From Gadus chalcogrammus (Eukaryota > Chordata > Actinopteri > Gadiformes > Gadidae): a stretch of DNA of 64,000 nucleotides. The translations under genes and the position numbers were made by a program. Position 1 is the first letter of the stretch. Every line of letters starts with the position of its first letter. Below the pieces are notes generated by a model, which did not search any database, was not told the DNA's origin, and saw only the letters and a program-made list of their open reading frames with translations. This document shows positions 1-11,125 of the stretch, one piece after another. The stretch covers positions 15,716,938 to 15,780,937 of the forward strand of contig NC_079413.1 in NCBI RefSeq assembly GCF_026213295.1, read 5' to 3'.

Positions 1-245
1 CCGAGAAGGGCAAAACACAAAAACAAACTCGGGAACATTTTTACATTTTGTAAAACACTTTAACAAGTTTCGAAACACTTTTTTTTACGAAAATTACATT
101 TTAGAAAAAACGTATGCAAGTTCCGGAACAAAATAACATCTTAGAAAACATTTTTGCAAGTTCAATTTTTTTTTTTTGCAAGTTCAAAAAAACATTTTTG
201 CAAGTTAATTTTTCTTACGGAAAGGGAATGCCCAAGCTCAGAGGT
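1..245. repeat. Left terminal inverted repeat with subterminal motif repeats
   Basis: This pairs with 8700-9380 in reverse orientation. It contains several copies of TTTTTGCAAGTTC-like blocks (about 110-205), matched on the right by repeated GAACTTGCAAAAATG blocks at about 8738-8795. Short direct repeats beside the tip are typical transposase-binding sites, but no binding is shown here. The TIR runs almost to the first exon of the HECT gene. Confidence 0.85.
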
Positions 246-298
246 TGAGCCGGAAATGACAAGGAAAGCGCGCAAATTCTAGTTTTCACCCATTGAAG

Positions 299-3200
299 AT
301 GGACGGCGACGGCGACAGAGTCGTGTTTTGTCCGTTTTGTGGTAAGCACATCAGCCAACTATCACGGTTTTGTTTCTCGTGTGGCCGGTCCCTCGAGTTT
401 CTGACGGAAGGACCAAACAAACCGGCAACCTCTGCACAGCCGGATAATGCAAAGCAAAGTAAGTGCAGCATAACGCTTGCTAGTATGTGAATGAAAGTGA
501 ATATCGCTATTGGTTAGGTTAGTGGCCGCTAACTTTCTGTGTTGTACATTTCAGCAGGAAAACCTTGCCCATCATTCAAACAATTTGTCGACTACAGAAG
601 CGCGAAGACTAAAGAACGCGAGGGGTTTAATTACGGGTCGAGAGGGAAACATAGCTACAAGAAGACTACAGAAAGGAAACCGGTCCAGGTATGTTACTGA
701 CTGTTTTAGCTAAGCCGCGGGGTCTTAAGTCTTAAAAAAATCTTATGTCATGTTCCTTAAATGTCCTACTGGGCTTTTTTTTTATAGTCAACCGCACTGC
801 AACGCAAGGTGAAAATGGGGCGGAATACGATAAAAGTAAAAATGATATGCAGCACGAGGGGTTCCGTAACGTCAGAGCGTCTCATTCCTTGGAGTTTTCG
901 GCCTACATCATTCAAATATTAGCATTGTCTGCCATCGTGTGCAGTTTGGTAGCTGCCTAGTTCACCCCTATGATACTGTATGACTGTACTGACTGTTTGA
1001 ATGAAGGAATGAATGACGTTAAACTCCAAGGAGTAAATGTGGGAATTAGGTTATACTGAAACAAGGGATGTGGTGTATAAGTGTATGAAATGAAGTGTTA
1101 ACAAATTCTTAAGATTCTTCACATGCATAGAAATATTTGCAGACACACATGCTGTTGAAACATTAATTTTGTATTTTTCACCAAACAAGTCAGTGCAACA
1201 TATGCACAGCAGAACACCTCTACCAGCTCTACCCCTACCTCTCACTCTTCCTACCCCTCTCATTCTCATCCTCCCTCTTCTTTTCCTCTCTATGCAACAT
1301 GATAATTATATACACTGATGTTTTACGGCCACATAATGGTTGCGATGTAGGTCTTAATTTTCATTGAAGTGGTCTAAAAAGTCCTTCATTTGGGATGATC
1401 AAACCTGGAGAAACCTCGACTGTCTGACTCGAGATGACTCGTAAATCGATCTGTGTCACGCTAGATTTATTGTACAGACTTAAGTTAAAAGAAAAAAGTA
1501 ATATATATTGAAGTGGGTATCTTTACGTAGATTTTAGGGCATATAGCGCTCTAGACATAATAACAGAAGCTCTCATGCAGGGCGAGATGCTTTGCCGAAG
1601 CAATTGGGCAAAAGTTTTGAGAGCTTCAAGCTTATGGACATGTTCGGCTCATTATGAAACTGGTGGCACAAATTTGACCATGGAGGGACACTACATTCTG
1701 TGTATTATGTACCGGTAGTCTTTTGTTTTTCCATATGTTTAATACATGAAATGTATCTTATCTTTGTCATTTTTATTAGATAAACATTGGATTGATGGTG
1801 TGGATTGGAACGGAGGTAAAACCTCTAAGAGGGAAAATGCTTCCAGTATTTGTTGACCCAGAGATAGCAGCACCAGAATTGCTCAAACAAGCTGTCCAGA
1901 AGATGACAAATTTTAATAAGGACGTGCAAGACGGAAAGTACATCCTTTTGTATCCGGACCGGTCAGAGGTGGTCCATCTGCCTGGATCCGAAAGGCCATT
2001 CAAATTGGCCGAGTAAAAAGGAGCTTGGAAGGCCATATGGCAGGATCACCCTCTTCATTTGCCTTGAAACTGATTTTAAAGGAGGTTAGTGGATCTCATA
2101 TCATGATTCAATATTTTTTCACATATTTTGGATACTCTACTGATAATCTACAGTATCTACATGATCTGTCTTGTGTTTTTACAGTAGCGGATGATACTTC
2201 AGTCGGATTCTGAAATTGACATCCCATCAAGGAGCACAGTCGAATTTAATCGAGCTGACACAGTGGTACATCATAATTATTTATTTTACTTAATTACATA
2301 CAAATGTGTTTATTGATTTATCTATGACAATACTGACAACCTTTCACCATTGATATTTATACTGTATATAGCGTACACATACATACACACCAGTGGAGGC
2401 TTCTCCATTGAGGAGAGGGAGGAAGATCCTCCCTAACATTGTTGAGAATAAAAAATGTAGATGCCCAGACTATTGTAATGAATTAATGCCCTTAAATATG
2501 ACTACTTTATTGCCTTTGAATATATAATGTTCGTTTCCCTGGGTAAAGGGACATTAGCACCCCCTATCGCTTATTGACAATTACTTCAGGGAGGAAGGTC
2601 CTCCGTCGCCCTCCGTTGACTCCCATTCATTTCCCCGAAAGTACTGGCGGCCGGTGGATAACATGGGTTTCAATGGGAGAGAGGAGGAAAGTCCTCCTCT
2701 GAGTGGGTGGGACCTTAAGGGGTCTGATTCGCGCAAAAATCTATCCGTCTGCCTTATGAACCAATAAGCAGGATCCCTGGATGTTGAGCAGCGTTGCCAG
2801 ATTGGTCAGATTTCCCACCCAATTGGGCTACTTTTAACCATGTTAGGCTGGAAAAATTATCATTCGGCGGGAAATCTGCCCAATCTGGCAACGCTGTCGA
2901 TAACAAACCCGGTCTGCATGCATTGCCGCGGTGCTCAGTCAGAGACGCAGAGCAAGTGAAATCTGCGATAGCGAGATCCTAAATGTACAATGGAAACATT
3001 GGAAACGGAGGACATTGTTAACGTCTTATTAAAAAAAGCATTCCATTCATTGAGTTACAGTGCTAAGTTAGCGACCAAAGAAAGAGGTAGACCACTTCCC
3101 AAAATCAAGGTGACCAGAAGTAATGGCAACGTCATTGTTGTGAGGGCTACATGGTTTGCTAGGTACGCATGGCTTACTGGTAGCATTACAAGCAATCGAC

Positions 3201-6200
3201 TTTATTGCTGGCCCTGTTTGCTTATGAATAATAGCAAATCTCCAACGTGGGCTGTTCATGGTTTCACTGATGTGGAAAATCTTGATAGGGCAACCAAACG
3301 CCACGACAAGTGTCAAGATCACGTTGGTGAGCACCAACGTGATCTTGACACCCGTCGAGATCTAGGCCCAATGATAGGCCCAGATTTTTTTATTTACTTT
3401 TACAAATCAATAGTAGGCCTGATTTGACTAATATGCTTTGCATCCTTTCCTTCTCAAATTACAGTGATGCCACTGGTGGCTTTGTATAAATTGTATTCAC
3501 ATAACTCCCTCCCTGCTATTTTGTAGTTCACCAAAACACCTTGAAACAACTTGAGTCTCACATTCTTATGCCACCATACACCAACAGTGCAAGCAGGCCA
3601 ATGGCAACCAAGCGCGCAGTCCTTCCTCCCTCACTTTAAAAACCACCAGCCGCCACTGATACACACACACAATTTATGTGGTAAGGGAACAGTTATGGAA
3701 GTTATTACAAATTGTTGATAAATGTGTGCCTGTCCCCTCAGGTTTTTGAACCCCAAAACCAAAGTACCCAGACCTAAACCTAGAGATGAAAGGTTGGTAC
3801 ATTTTGGCATCTAGTCTTTGTCAGTCAAATTTTTTAAATTTTCTTGTGGTTATCAACCAATCAGAATCTTGCCTGTATTGTATTCATTCACATTCTTAGA
3901 TGACTATTGTAGGCCTGAAGAACAATATTCATTCATGTGATTCAAGATTCAAGAGGGTTTGTCATTACATACACAGTACAGTGAAATAACGTTTCCCAAG
4001 AAGTTTTCAGTGCAAATACTTAAGTGACTGTATTATTACTTACATGAGGTGCAATAGTGTATCAACAATATACAAAAACAGTGAAGCAGGACACTATACA
4101 ACAGAGGTGATCAGATCAGTCCCTGAGTCGTATGTCCTGGGGGAAGAAGCTGTTGTAGTCTGGTAGTGACAGACCGTATGTTACGGTACCTTCTGCCAGA
4201 TCAGAGTTGAGAAATGTTTGTGAGGGGTGGGTGGGGTCTTCCACGATTCTGGTTGCCTTGCGGATGCAGCTTGTGGTGTAGACGTCTGAGACGCAGGGGA
4301 GAGCGACTCCAATGATCTTTTCAGCCGTCCTCCCCACACGTAGCAGGTTTTTGCAGTCCAGTAATAATTTTAGTACTTCTTTTTTTTATCATGTTTTAGA
4401 GATGAACCAGGACCTTCGGGAATGGTTCCGACTGTGGTCATATCAGATGCTGAGGACATGGATCCAACTCAGTCAGACGAGACTTGCTACAGGTAAAACA
4501 AAAAGATGATAGTGACTCGCATACTTTCAATTTAATTCATGGGGAAGAAATGTTGTGTTGGTAAGATTTTAAACATGTTATTGTAATTTCCCAACAGAAA
4601 ATACACAGACCTGTATTCACCAGGTGTTGAAGATGAGGAGCTGGTTGCAGTAGTCAGTGTGGAGAATTTCCAAGACACAGCAGTGTAAAATTAGCTTTTT
4701 GAGTGGCATTCCAGTTTTTCCATTGTACAATATTGCTGGTATTTAAATAATTGTTGTAAAAGTGTGCACTGTATTTGATATTGATTAATTAAATCACTTT
4801 TGGTCATTACAGGGAGGAGATAGGCACTACACTTCCATTGATTATAGCAAACCTGTCGCTTCTGATCGACCACAAGAAGGTCAGCAGGTTCAACATTTCG
4901 AGGTCCAATATTTGGGACGGAGCTGTCAGAGGATTCAAGCGTTCAACGTACTCAGAAGCCTGTGACATGCTGGTCAGGTTCACAGATGATGCTGGAGTTT
5001 TTGAGGAGGGCATTGACACCGGTGGACCTAGAAGGGAGTTTTTGACCCTTCTCATGAAACTCCTGAAAGACCGGCCTATTTTTGATGGTCCAGAAGGTCA
5101 TAAGTTCTTGGTCTTCGATGCGAATGGTATGCATAGGGTTATTAGTGTGCTGTGCTAATGGTTGGTTAATGATCATCAAACATTTACATTTTTCCTCTGT
5201 CTTAAAGAATATAATGCATTTCATGTTTTCATTTTGCAATATGAATTCATTCACAGCCGTTAGGGAGGATGAGTACTTCCTGGCAGGAAAGATGGTCGCA
5301 GTCTCAATAGTACATGGAGGTCCAGGACCCCATTTCCTGTCAGAGGGTCTTGTTCAGTATCTTGCGGGCCAGCCCTCATTCAAACCATCAGTTAATTTAA
5401 TAACTGATGATGAGATAGGGAAAGCTTTACGAGAGGTGAGAATAGCATAAGTCTAAGTGTTTTAAGACCATGTTTACTTCCGTTACAGGATAAGCATACA
5501 GAATGTATTGTAGTATATGTAATGTAGTTTTTGATAGGGTAAGGTAAGGGTTACAGCATGCTGTTTCTGTCACTGAAAAAAATGGGAAAAGATAGTATAT
5601 CCAGTTATCTACTGTGGTGGTTATGCCTCTTTATGTCTTTCAGATTGAGAATGCTGCGTCATTGGATGATCTGCGAGACAGTATTTTAAGACACAGCACA
5701 ATGTTGCAGACAGCTGGCTGTCTTAGACATGTGGCTGCTGTCGAACAAAAAAAAGAGATTGTGGCAGACTACCTCCATTGGCATGTCATTGACCGCAATT
5801 CCTCTGTAATTGACAGGTAAGATCAGATCAGTTTTATGTATGAAATGTTTGTTTGAAGTGTCTCATGGCATGTGTATCTGTTATACCCTGTCCTCTGTGG
5901 CATTCCTCCATGTGATATTTAGCAGTTTGTAACACCTTGACATGTGCAAATCAAAGTAATTGGTTTACACACAACTATTTTCACCAGATGTACATTTGTT
6001 TAGGTGGATTGTAATTGTCGGGGAGAGAACCCTTAAGTTTTCTTTAGATAATTTAAATGCAGTAGGCACTACACAGCATTGAAACAGTGTTGGTGTTCAC
6101 TTTGCAGATTCAAAGATGGTCTGTCAGCCCTTGAGTTTCTTGGTGCACTGAAGCAACACCCTGCTTTGCTGACCCCTGTCCTGTGCCACGTCGACAAGAA

Positions 6201-6630
6201 ACTCCCTGGCTTAGACCTTGAGAGGGTCTTCAAACCTGATCTCAGTCCTTCAGGAAGTAACAGAAGACTGAAAGAAAACCAAACATTGGCCTACTGGGCA
6301 GACTATCTTCTGGATTGTGAAGGTTTGTAAGGCTTTTTGTAACTACTTGAAAAACCACATACCATGGTGTGTCTGAACATTTATTTCTTGGCAGAAGGAG
6401 AGGCTGCTGTGTCTGTGGAGGACGTGTTGATGTTTTCAACTGGACTGAGATCCCTTCCCCCAGCTGGCTTAGACCCACTTCCACAATTAGAGTTCCTAGA
6501 TAACTCGCCATTTCCAATGGCAAACACTTGTGGAAATGTCTTAAAACTACCACTCCTAGATTCTTACGGAGTGTTTAAGACACAAATGGACTTTGGAATG
6601 CAAAATAGTCCAGGAGTTGGCTGTTTTTGA
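299..6630 (+). CDS. HECT-domain E3 ubiquitin ligase (G2E3-like), spliced, transposon-borne, one frameshift
   Basis: I place exons at 299-458, 555-688, 788-808, 1780-2094, 2185-2265, 3742-3792, 4400-4492, 4598-4685, 4813-5126, 5257-5435, 5644-5816, 6108-6322 and 6395-6630, nearly all with GT-AG borders and matching phase. The start ATG at 299 opens a zinc ribbon (CPFCG...CFSCG). Exon 1780 gives a compact fold seen in fish proteins of this group. Exon 4813 onward is the HECT domain: the [11 protein letters not shown] block, then a C-lobe with the active-site cysteine in [11 protein letters not shown] near 6525-6560. HECT enzymes pass ubiquitin from E2 to substrate through that cysteine. A reading-frame slip at about 2016 breaks the chain before the HECT part, so this copy is probably dead unless translation starts downstream. 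Similar genes are multi-copy in fish, often named G2/M phase-specific E3-like. Confidence 0.85.
2391..3658 (+). mobile_element. hAT element with TTF-type zinc-finger fragment
   Basis: Ends are CAGTGGAGGCTTCTC on the left and, inverted, CAGTGGCGGCTGGTGG on the right. Both sides carry the 8-bp target duplication ATACACAC (2383-2390 and 3659-3666), the hAT hallmark. The element lies in an intron of the HECT gene and must have arrived after it. At 1.27 kb it is too short to code a full transposase. Confidence 0.93.
2990..3427 (+). pseudogene. N-terminal TTF-type zinc finger of a hAT transposase, truncated
   Basis: About 145 codons. Residues about 55-120 have the TTF pattern W-x-x-x-Y-x-W-L, CWPCLL, a tryptophan, a glycine-phenylalanine pair and H...H, as in ZMYM-type hAT transposases. 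The RNase H-like catalytic part and the C-terminal dimerisation part are absent, so it cannot catalyse transposition. The frame ends soon after an inverted GATCACGTTGGTGAGC block near 3318-3350. Confidence 0.78.
3945..4345 (-). mobile_element. 3' end of a non-LTR retrotransposon (L2/Rex-like), minus strand
   Basis: On the minus strand the codons at 4337-4116 read like the extreme C-terminus of a LINE polymerase protein ([14 protein letters not shown]...[10 protein letters not shown]), followed by a 3' UTR that ends in the repeated TTGAATC motif at 3945-3960. It is a 5'-truncated copy in an intron of the HECT gene. The clade is inferred from the tail and may be wrong. Confidence 0.7.
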
Positions 6631-6791
6631 CTTCACAACCTAACCCTAGATCCCAGACTAGTTTAATGTGTTTTTTTTTCAGTTAACATGAAAAATAATG
6701 GATCTAAAACGATTAGCATTCTTATTTGTTTAATTGCCACTTTGGAAAATTGAAACTGGGTGTCAAATTCAGACACTTTGTGTACATTTAC

Positions 6792-6797
6792 AATAAA
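6792..6797 (+). terminator. AATAAA polyadenylation signal of the HECT gene
   Basis: AATAAA lies 162 bases after the TGA stop of the HECT gene and only 28 bases before the facing transposase stop codon (6825), so the two 3' ends nearly touch. Confidence 0.6.
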
Positions 6798-6830
6798 CCT
6801 GTAATCAATTCAGAGCTGAGCAATTTATTT

Positions 6831-7346
6831 TAGTCTAAGATACAGTTCAGTTGAAGACTGCCAGTGATCTGGCTTCTGTAAATTATTTTGCTCCATGGCT
6901 AAGTCTAAGTACTCCTGCATGTTTGGGTCCCCACATGGAGCTCTTGTCAGCTGAGCCTCAGGAAAGGCATCCAGTTCAGTTTCTTAAATTTTAAATCCAC
7001 AGTCTCTGGAGCCAAACCTGTGTTAAACAGAATATTACATTTATTAAATGTTTAGATCAAAGGGAGACAAATACCATCTGATGGAATCTAAATGAGTACA
7101 CCAAAGTTGAAGAACGGACCGGAGAATGCAGTCAGTGGTGACAACACTATAGGGGGTATTGGGGGGGAGGGAGGTGACGACAGAGGACAAAGGGGCATAG
7201 CGGGGGGGTTGTTCAAATGCTAATTGTTCAAGTGTGAGACACTGAACACATTCAAGTTAAATGAGCTACTGACACAGAATAATGCTAAACTTCAGTTCAT
7301 GTTTCTTACACCAACAAAATGGCAATATTTTCAGTTCCATCAAGTA
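6831..7346. other. 3' junction between the two convergent transposon genes
   Basis: Apart from the last transposase exon (6825-7017) this stretch holds an intron of that gene with G-rich runs at about 7143-7210. I see no other gene or repeat family in it. Confidence 0.5.
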
Positions 7347-8275
7347 TTACCTGTGTGGCAAGTAGTAGAGCTCATTAGGCAATCCTCCTGGACATGATGC
7401 TGTTCTGGAGGGACGAATCCTGTGACTGTTCCACAGTCTCACACACTCATCCAAGTCCCTCTGAATGACCTCACCGAAGCAATATCGCAGTAGACGCTGA
7501 TGCTCTTGACTCCCGTTAAAGTGTCCGGCATCTCTAAGGTCCGCAAATAACTCCATCCAGAACTGAGACCTATAGAAATCGATAAAATAATATGCATATG
7601 CTTAAAATTATAACGTATATTTGAATGAATGAAGGTTACCCATAATCGAATGACTTAACGAGGGCCACGTACCTTCCCTTTCTGAATATGGACCACCAGG
7701 ACTCAATCCTCTGGTTACTTGTGGATGACCCATACATGTGGCTGGACGCTCCAGAGTAGTAGTCATTGTGGTGGTGGCGTAGGGTACACTGAATTGCGGC
7801 CATGGTCCCGTAATAGTGAGCGATCACTGTTGGGTCATTATTCGTTGGTCCACAAACAAGCCACAGTACTTTGCGTGAAAACCCATCGATGCACCCGGAA
7901 AGAGCCAAACCGAATGGCTTGAGTTTATCATAGCCATCCGCGTGCCATACATAGTTGGGTCCCATGGAGTGGTAGGTTCTCCTTACGAACCTTCTGCGTG
8001 TTCTCCTCTCGCACCCTTGAGGATTGAGCTCCCGGAGCAAAGTCATTACAAGATCCCTCCTCACTTGCAACTTGTACTTTTGTTTGAGTACCTGCCACAT
8101 CGTGCGGTAGCCAAACAGCCGTCCAGGTCCGCGAAGTTCCAGACGTATTGTCCTAATTACTGCGTCTCTAGAGGAGAAATTCCTTCTGCGGTATAACCCG
8201 GCGTCATTAAGTTTGCCTTTCAGAGACCTCAAACTGATCTGTACATCATGTAAACACGACATCATGTCCACGATC

Positions 8276-8457
8276 ACACCTTTTCTCCCTGGCGTTTCCT
8301 CCCCTTTTGTGATATCTCGTTTATTTTATATGTTTTTATCTATGTCTATGTATGTGGTATGTGTTCCTTTATATGCCTCTTTGCATCATGTACGGCACTT
8401 TGGCCAGTGAAAACTGTTTTTAAATGTGCCTTATAAATAAATTGTACTTTTACTTTT
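8276..8457 (-). mobile_element. Short retroposon (LINE/SINE 3' tail) splitting the transposase
   Basis: A 182-bp insert bordered by the 6-bp repeat ACGATC (8270-8275 and 8458-8463). Removing it and one repeat copy joins the transposase frame exactly (AAI to VDMM on the minus strand). Its + strand end CTTATAAATAAATTG with a short A/T-rich microsatellite is typical of the 3' tails shared by fish LINEs and SINEs; that orientation would be +, so strand is uncertain. Confidence 0.75.
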
Positions 8458-8699
8458 ACGATCGCAGCGTATGAGTGTCCCTCATGAAAATAGAGTGTGC
8501 ACTGCTGCAGCACATCTAGTCCTTCCGTCTGGTCAGCGCGATTTAAACACTCTAAAGACCTGCCGCACGAAAAACAAAACCGTGTTAATCGTCTCATGTG
8601 TTGGCCACAGAACGGACAAAACGCTGCTCTACCGCTGTCCATCTTGAATCGCTATGAATGAACTTGAATTCGAGCGCTTTCGTTATCACTTCCGGGTCA

Positions 8700-9380
8700 A
8701 CATCGGAGCTTGGACATTCCCTTTCCGTAAGAAAAATGAACTTGCAAAAATGTTTTTTTGAACTTGCAAAAATGTTTTTTTGAACTTGCAAAAATGTTTT
8801 CTAAGATGTTATTTTGTTCCGGAACTTGCAAAAGTTTTTTCTAAAATGTAATTTTCGTAAAAAACTTGTAAAAGTGTTTCGAAACTTGTTAAAGGCACCC
8901 AGTGCAACTTTATGTAAACATTCAATGAAAAATAAACATTCAATTTGTAGTCTTTTTTACACGTAGTAAGTTTCAATAACTCCATACCATTACATATCGA
9001 CATTCAAGGAGCAAAGATGAGACGTCGTTGTGTGGTGAGAACTGATAGAAAATCGTAAACAACAACAATCGCCGGTGGGGAGAAGCCATTTTTCCATTGA
9101 CTGGAAGCCTGCTTTATTTATTGTAGGTTACAAAAAATAAAGAAAATGGCGGCATTGTTGTTATCGATTTTCTATCAGTTCTCACCACACAACGACGTCT
9201 CATCTTTGCTGCTTGAATGTCGGTATGTAATGGTATGGAGTTATTGAAACTTACTACGTGTAAAAAAGACTAGAAATTGAATGTTTATTTTTAAGCCTCG
9301 AAAGTTGCACTGGGTGCCTTTACAAAATGTAAAAATGTTCCCGAGTTTGTTTTTGTGTTTTGCCCTTCTCGGCCACCGTA
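8700..9380. repeat. Right terminal inverted repeat, split by a MITE
   Basis: Matches 1-245 in reverse. The match is broken at 8893 and resumes at 9319, exactly around the inserted foldback element. The tip is predicted at 9380 because sequence after ACCGTA belongs to an L1 coding frame. Confidence 0.85.
8894..9318. mobile_element. Foldback MITE inside the right TIR
   Basis: Starts GGCACCCAGTGCAAC and ends in its inverse GTTGCACTGGGTGCC. The arms (about 8894-9060 and 9150-9318) are nearly complementary throughout, including AGATGAGACGTCGTTGTG and its inverse. No open frame of note. Its presence dates it after the host transposon. Confidence 0.88.
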
Positions 9381-10640
9381 AGTATGTGCTATCCGAGCTG
9401 AGAGGAAAATCACTGGTATCCAGATTTGGGGTCATGATTTTAAAGCTAATCTATTTGCGGATGATTTGTTATTAACATTATCACAACCACATCAGTCAAT
9501 CCCGCAAGTGATGAAATTAATTGAGCTATTTGGGAAGTTTTCAGGGTATAAGGTGAATTTTAATAAGAGTGAAGCCATCCGTTTAAATACTATGACCTTT
9601 CCTTCACATCTGGGTTCAGCCCCCATTCAATGGAAGCCACAAGGTATGAGATATCTAGGAATCAACATTAAGACTCCCATTGAGGATATTTTTGATTTAA
9701 ATGGCCCAAAACACACCGAAAAATTAAAAGCTGGTGGTAAAACATTAACAAACAAATCGTGGCAACAAAGAGGAATAAACCAAGTGGGTCAGATAGTGAA
9801 GGATGGATATATGGTACCCTTTAATGTCTTAAAAACACAATATGTTTTAAAAGATGTCGACTTTTTTGCGTATTTACAATTAAAATCTATTTTGGGGTTA
9901 CTTATTTAAAAAAAACCCACAGTAGAGATCCAGAATAAAGACTTGGATATAAAATTTAGGGAGATTGCATCAGAAAAGAGAACAGTGTCAAGGTTGAATG
10001 AGTTGTTGACCACTGCATCCGTTGATAACCTATCCTCTATTCAACACAAATGGGAGCAGGACTTGGGCATATCCTTGAGTAATGCACAGTGGGATACTGT
10101 AACAAAAAACACTATAACCCTATCCAAATGTGTAAAATATAAAATTCTTCAATTAAAAATTTGACACAGGGCTTATATAACACCAAGCAGATTAAAGAAA
10201 ATGGACAATTCCCTCTCTCATTTGTGTTGGCATGGTTGCGGAGAGGCAGGAACATTGATGCATCAATTGTGGCAGTGCCCCGCAGTACAATGTTTTTGGA
10301 AATGTGTTATTTTTAATTTGTCTTCTTTCTTGAATGTGAGAATACCACTCTGCCCATTAACCTGCCATCTAGGCAGTAGAGTCGAAAACATTGAATCAAC
10401 AGTCACCCAACGCATCATAGCCTTGGCTTTCCTGTCAGCGAAGCGAATTATTTTGATAAATTGGAAGATACGTAAACCCAATTGCTTCAGCATTGACAAT
10501 TGGCTGAAGGACTTTTTAGACCTCCTGTGAATGGAGCGAGCAGCATCAGCTCTCAATGACCATGACTGTGGTAAAGAAGAACCCTGGAAATTTATAAGTA
10601 TTATTGCAGCATTCTTGGAAGAAAATAGTACAATCCCGGG
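9381..10640 (+). pseudogene. L1-type retrotransposon ORF2 remnant (reverse transcriptase end to C-terminus)
   Basis: The frame opens with the RT active-site block LFADDLLLTLSQ (about 9440-9480) and continues as a typical fish L1 ORF2: a SGYKVNFNKSEA stretch, then at 10201-10530 the C-terminal region with C-x-x-C-G and MHQLWQCPAVQCFW. It breaks at about 9909 and 10164. The 5' part lies to the left of the 9.4-kb transposon, outside the window, so the transposon jumped into this L1. Confidence 0.82.
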
Positions 10641-10841
10641 TTGCTTTTAACTCACTTTATTTGGTAAAGTATGCATGTTGCTGTGGTGCTGCCCTCTGTG
10701 GATGGAGCTGTTATTGCAGCCTTCAGTAAGGTCCTGCTCCCCTTGTGGCTATGTATAGTATTTACAGCTTATATGTTCGGTCCTGCTTCCTAGTGGCTAT
10801 GTGAGGGTAATGCAGCTTCTTAAAATACTTAACAGTATGAA
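10640..10841. repeat. Unclassified dispersed repeat fragment
   Basis: Blocks such as GGTCCTGCTTCCTAGTGGC and GCAGCTTCTTAAAATACTTAACA recur in inverted or diverged form near 44780-44900 and 53930-53970. In all three places it lies beside a TTAA-type element end, so it may be a component of that family. No coding signal. Confidence 0.5.
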
Positions 10842-11082
10842 CTTAAAGGGGACATATTATGAAAACAGCACTTTTCTTGGGATTTGGGGTGTTGTTGTGG
10901 GTATATGGTGCTCCCACACGTATAGAAACTTTGAAAAAGTCTGTACTTGATTTTTTGAGTAAGATACGCATTTCTGGAAGCAGCCCGCCTCAAGCTACCA
11001 AACGAGCGAGTCCGTTTCAGCGCCCGTTCCTACCTAGGATGGGGCGCTCATTTGAATATGACCCCACCCCCTTCAATCAGAG

Positions 11083-11090
11083 TATAAATA
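11083..11090 (+). promoter_or_regulatory. TATA box of the THAP-like gene
   Basis: TATAAATA lies 43 bases before the ATG at 11126, inside the left terminal region of the TTAA element. Spacing suits an RNA polymerase II start with a very short leader. It is a sequence match only. Confidence 0.6.
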
Positions 11091-11125
11091 GGACACGGCC
11101 TTGTGTTTCACGATTGGAATTCATC

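Larger units (their letters stand above)
6825..8642 (-). pseudogene. IS3-type DDE integrase/transposase with N-terminal zinc ribbon, inactivated
   Basis: Read on the minus strand: ATG at 8642, zinc ribbon (CPFCGQH...CFSCGRSL), then, across a 182-bp insertion, a helical IS3-like domain (GYRTMWQVLKQKYKLQVRR), the integrase core with the first acid in HADGYDKLKPFG, a metal-site glutamate in NQRIESWW, an exon at 7567-7350 and a last exon 7017-6825. The exon border at 7640/7567 and the final one at 7350/7017 have GT-AG ends. Between YYG and TMAAIQ (about 7800-7830) the stretch that in this family holds the second acid is missing, and a TAA at 6984-6986 interrupts the last exon. With the insertion that makes three lesions. 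The family is widespread in fish and cnidarians; IS3EU is my best guess for its name. Confidence 0.85.
1..9380. mobile_element. IS3EU-like DNA transposon carrying a HECT ligase gene and an IS3-type integrase
   Basis: Bases 1-60 are the reverse complement of 9319-9372, apart from a later insertion, giving long terminal inverted repeats. On the right the repeat continues to GGCCACCGTA at 9371-9380, so the full tip would read 5'-TACGGTGG and the left tip should lie 8 bases before the window. Inside are two genes pointing at each other: a spliced HECT E3 gene (+, 299-6630) and an IS3-like DDE integrase (-, 6825-8642). The 5'-TAY tip and IS3-like transposase are my reasons for naming IS3EU; the family name is inference. 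Target duplication cannot be tested because the left flank is missing; the right flank is L1 sequence. Later insertions (hAT, LINE tails, a MITE) and lesions in both genes show it is an old copy. Confidence 0.82.

Noticed and set aside
745..960. Separate small membrane protein with a hydrophobic C-terminus
   Set aside because: It overlaps the small exon 788-808 and intron of the HECT gene; no homology recognised and no start context.
4116..4337. Independent gene on the minus strand in the HECT intron
   Set aside because: Residues match a LINE C-terminus and are followed by a LINE tail.
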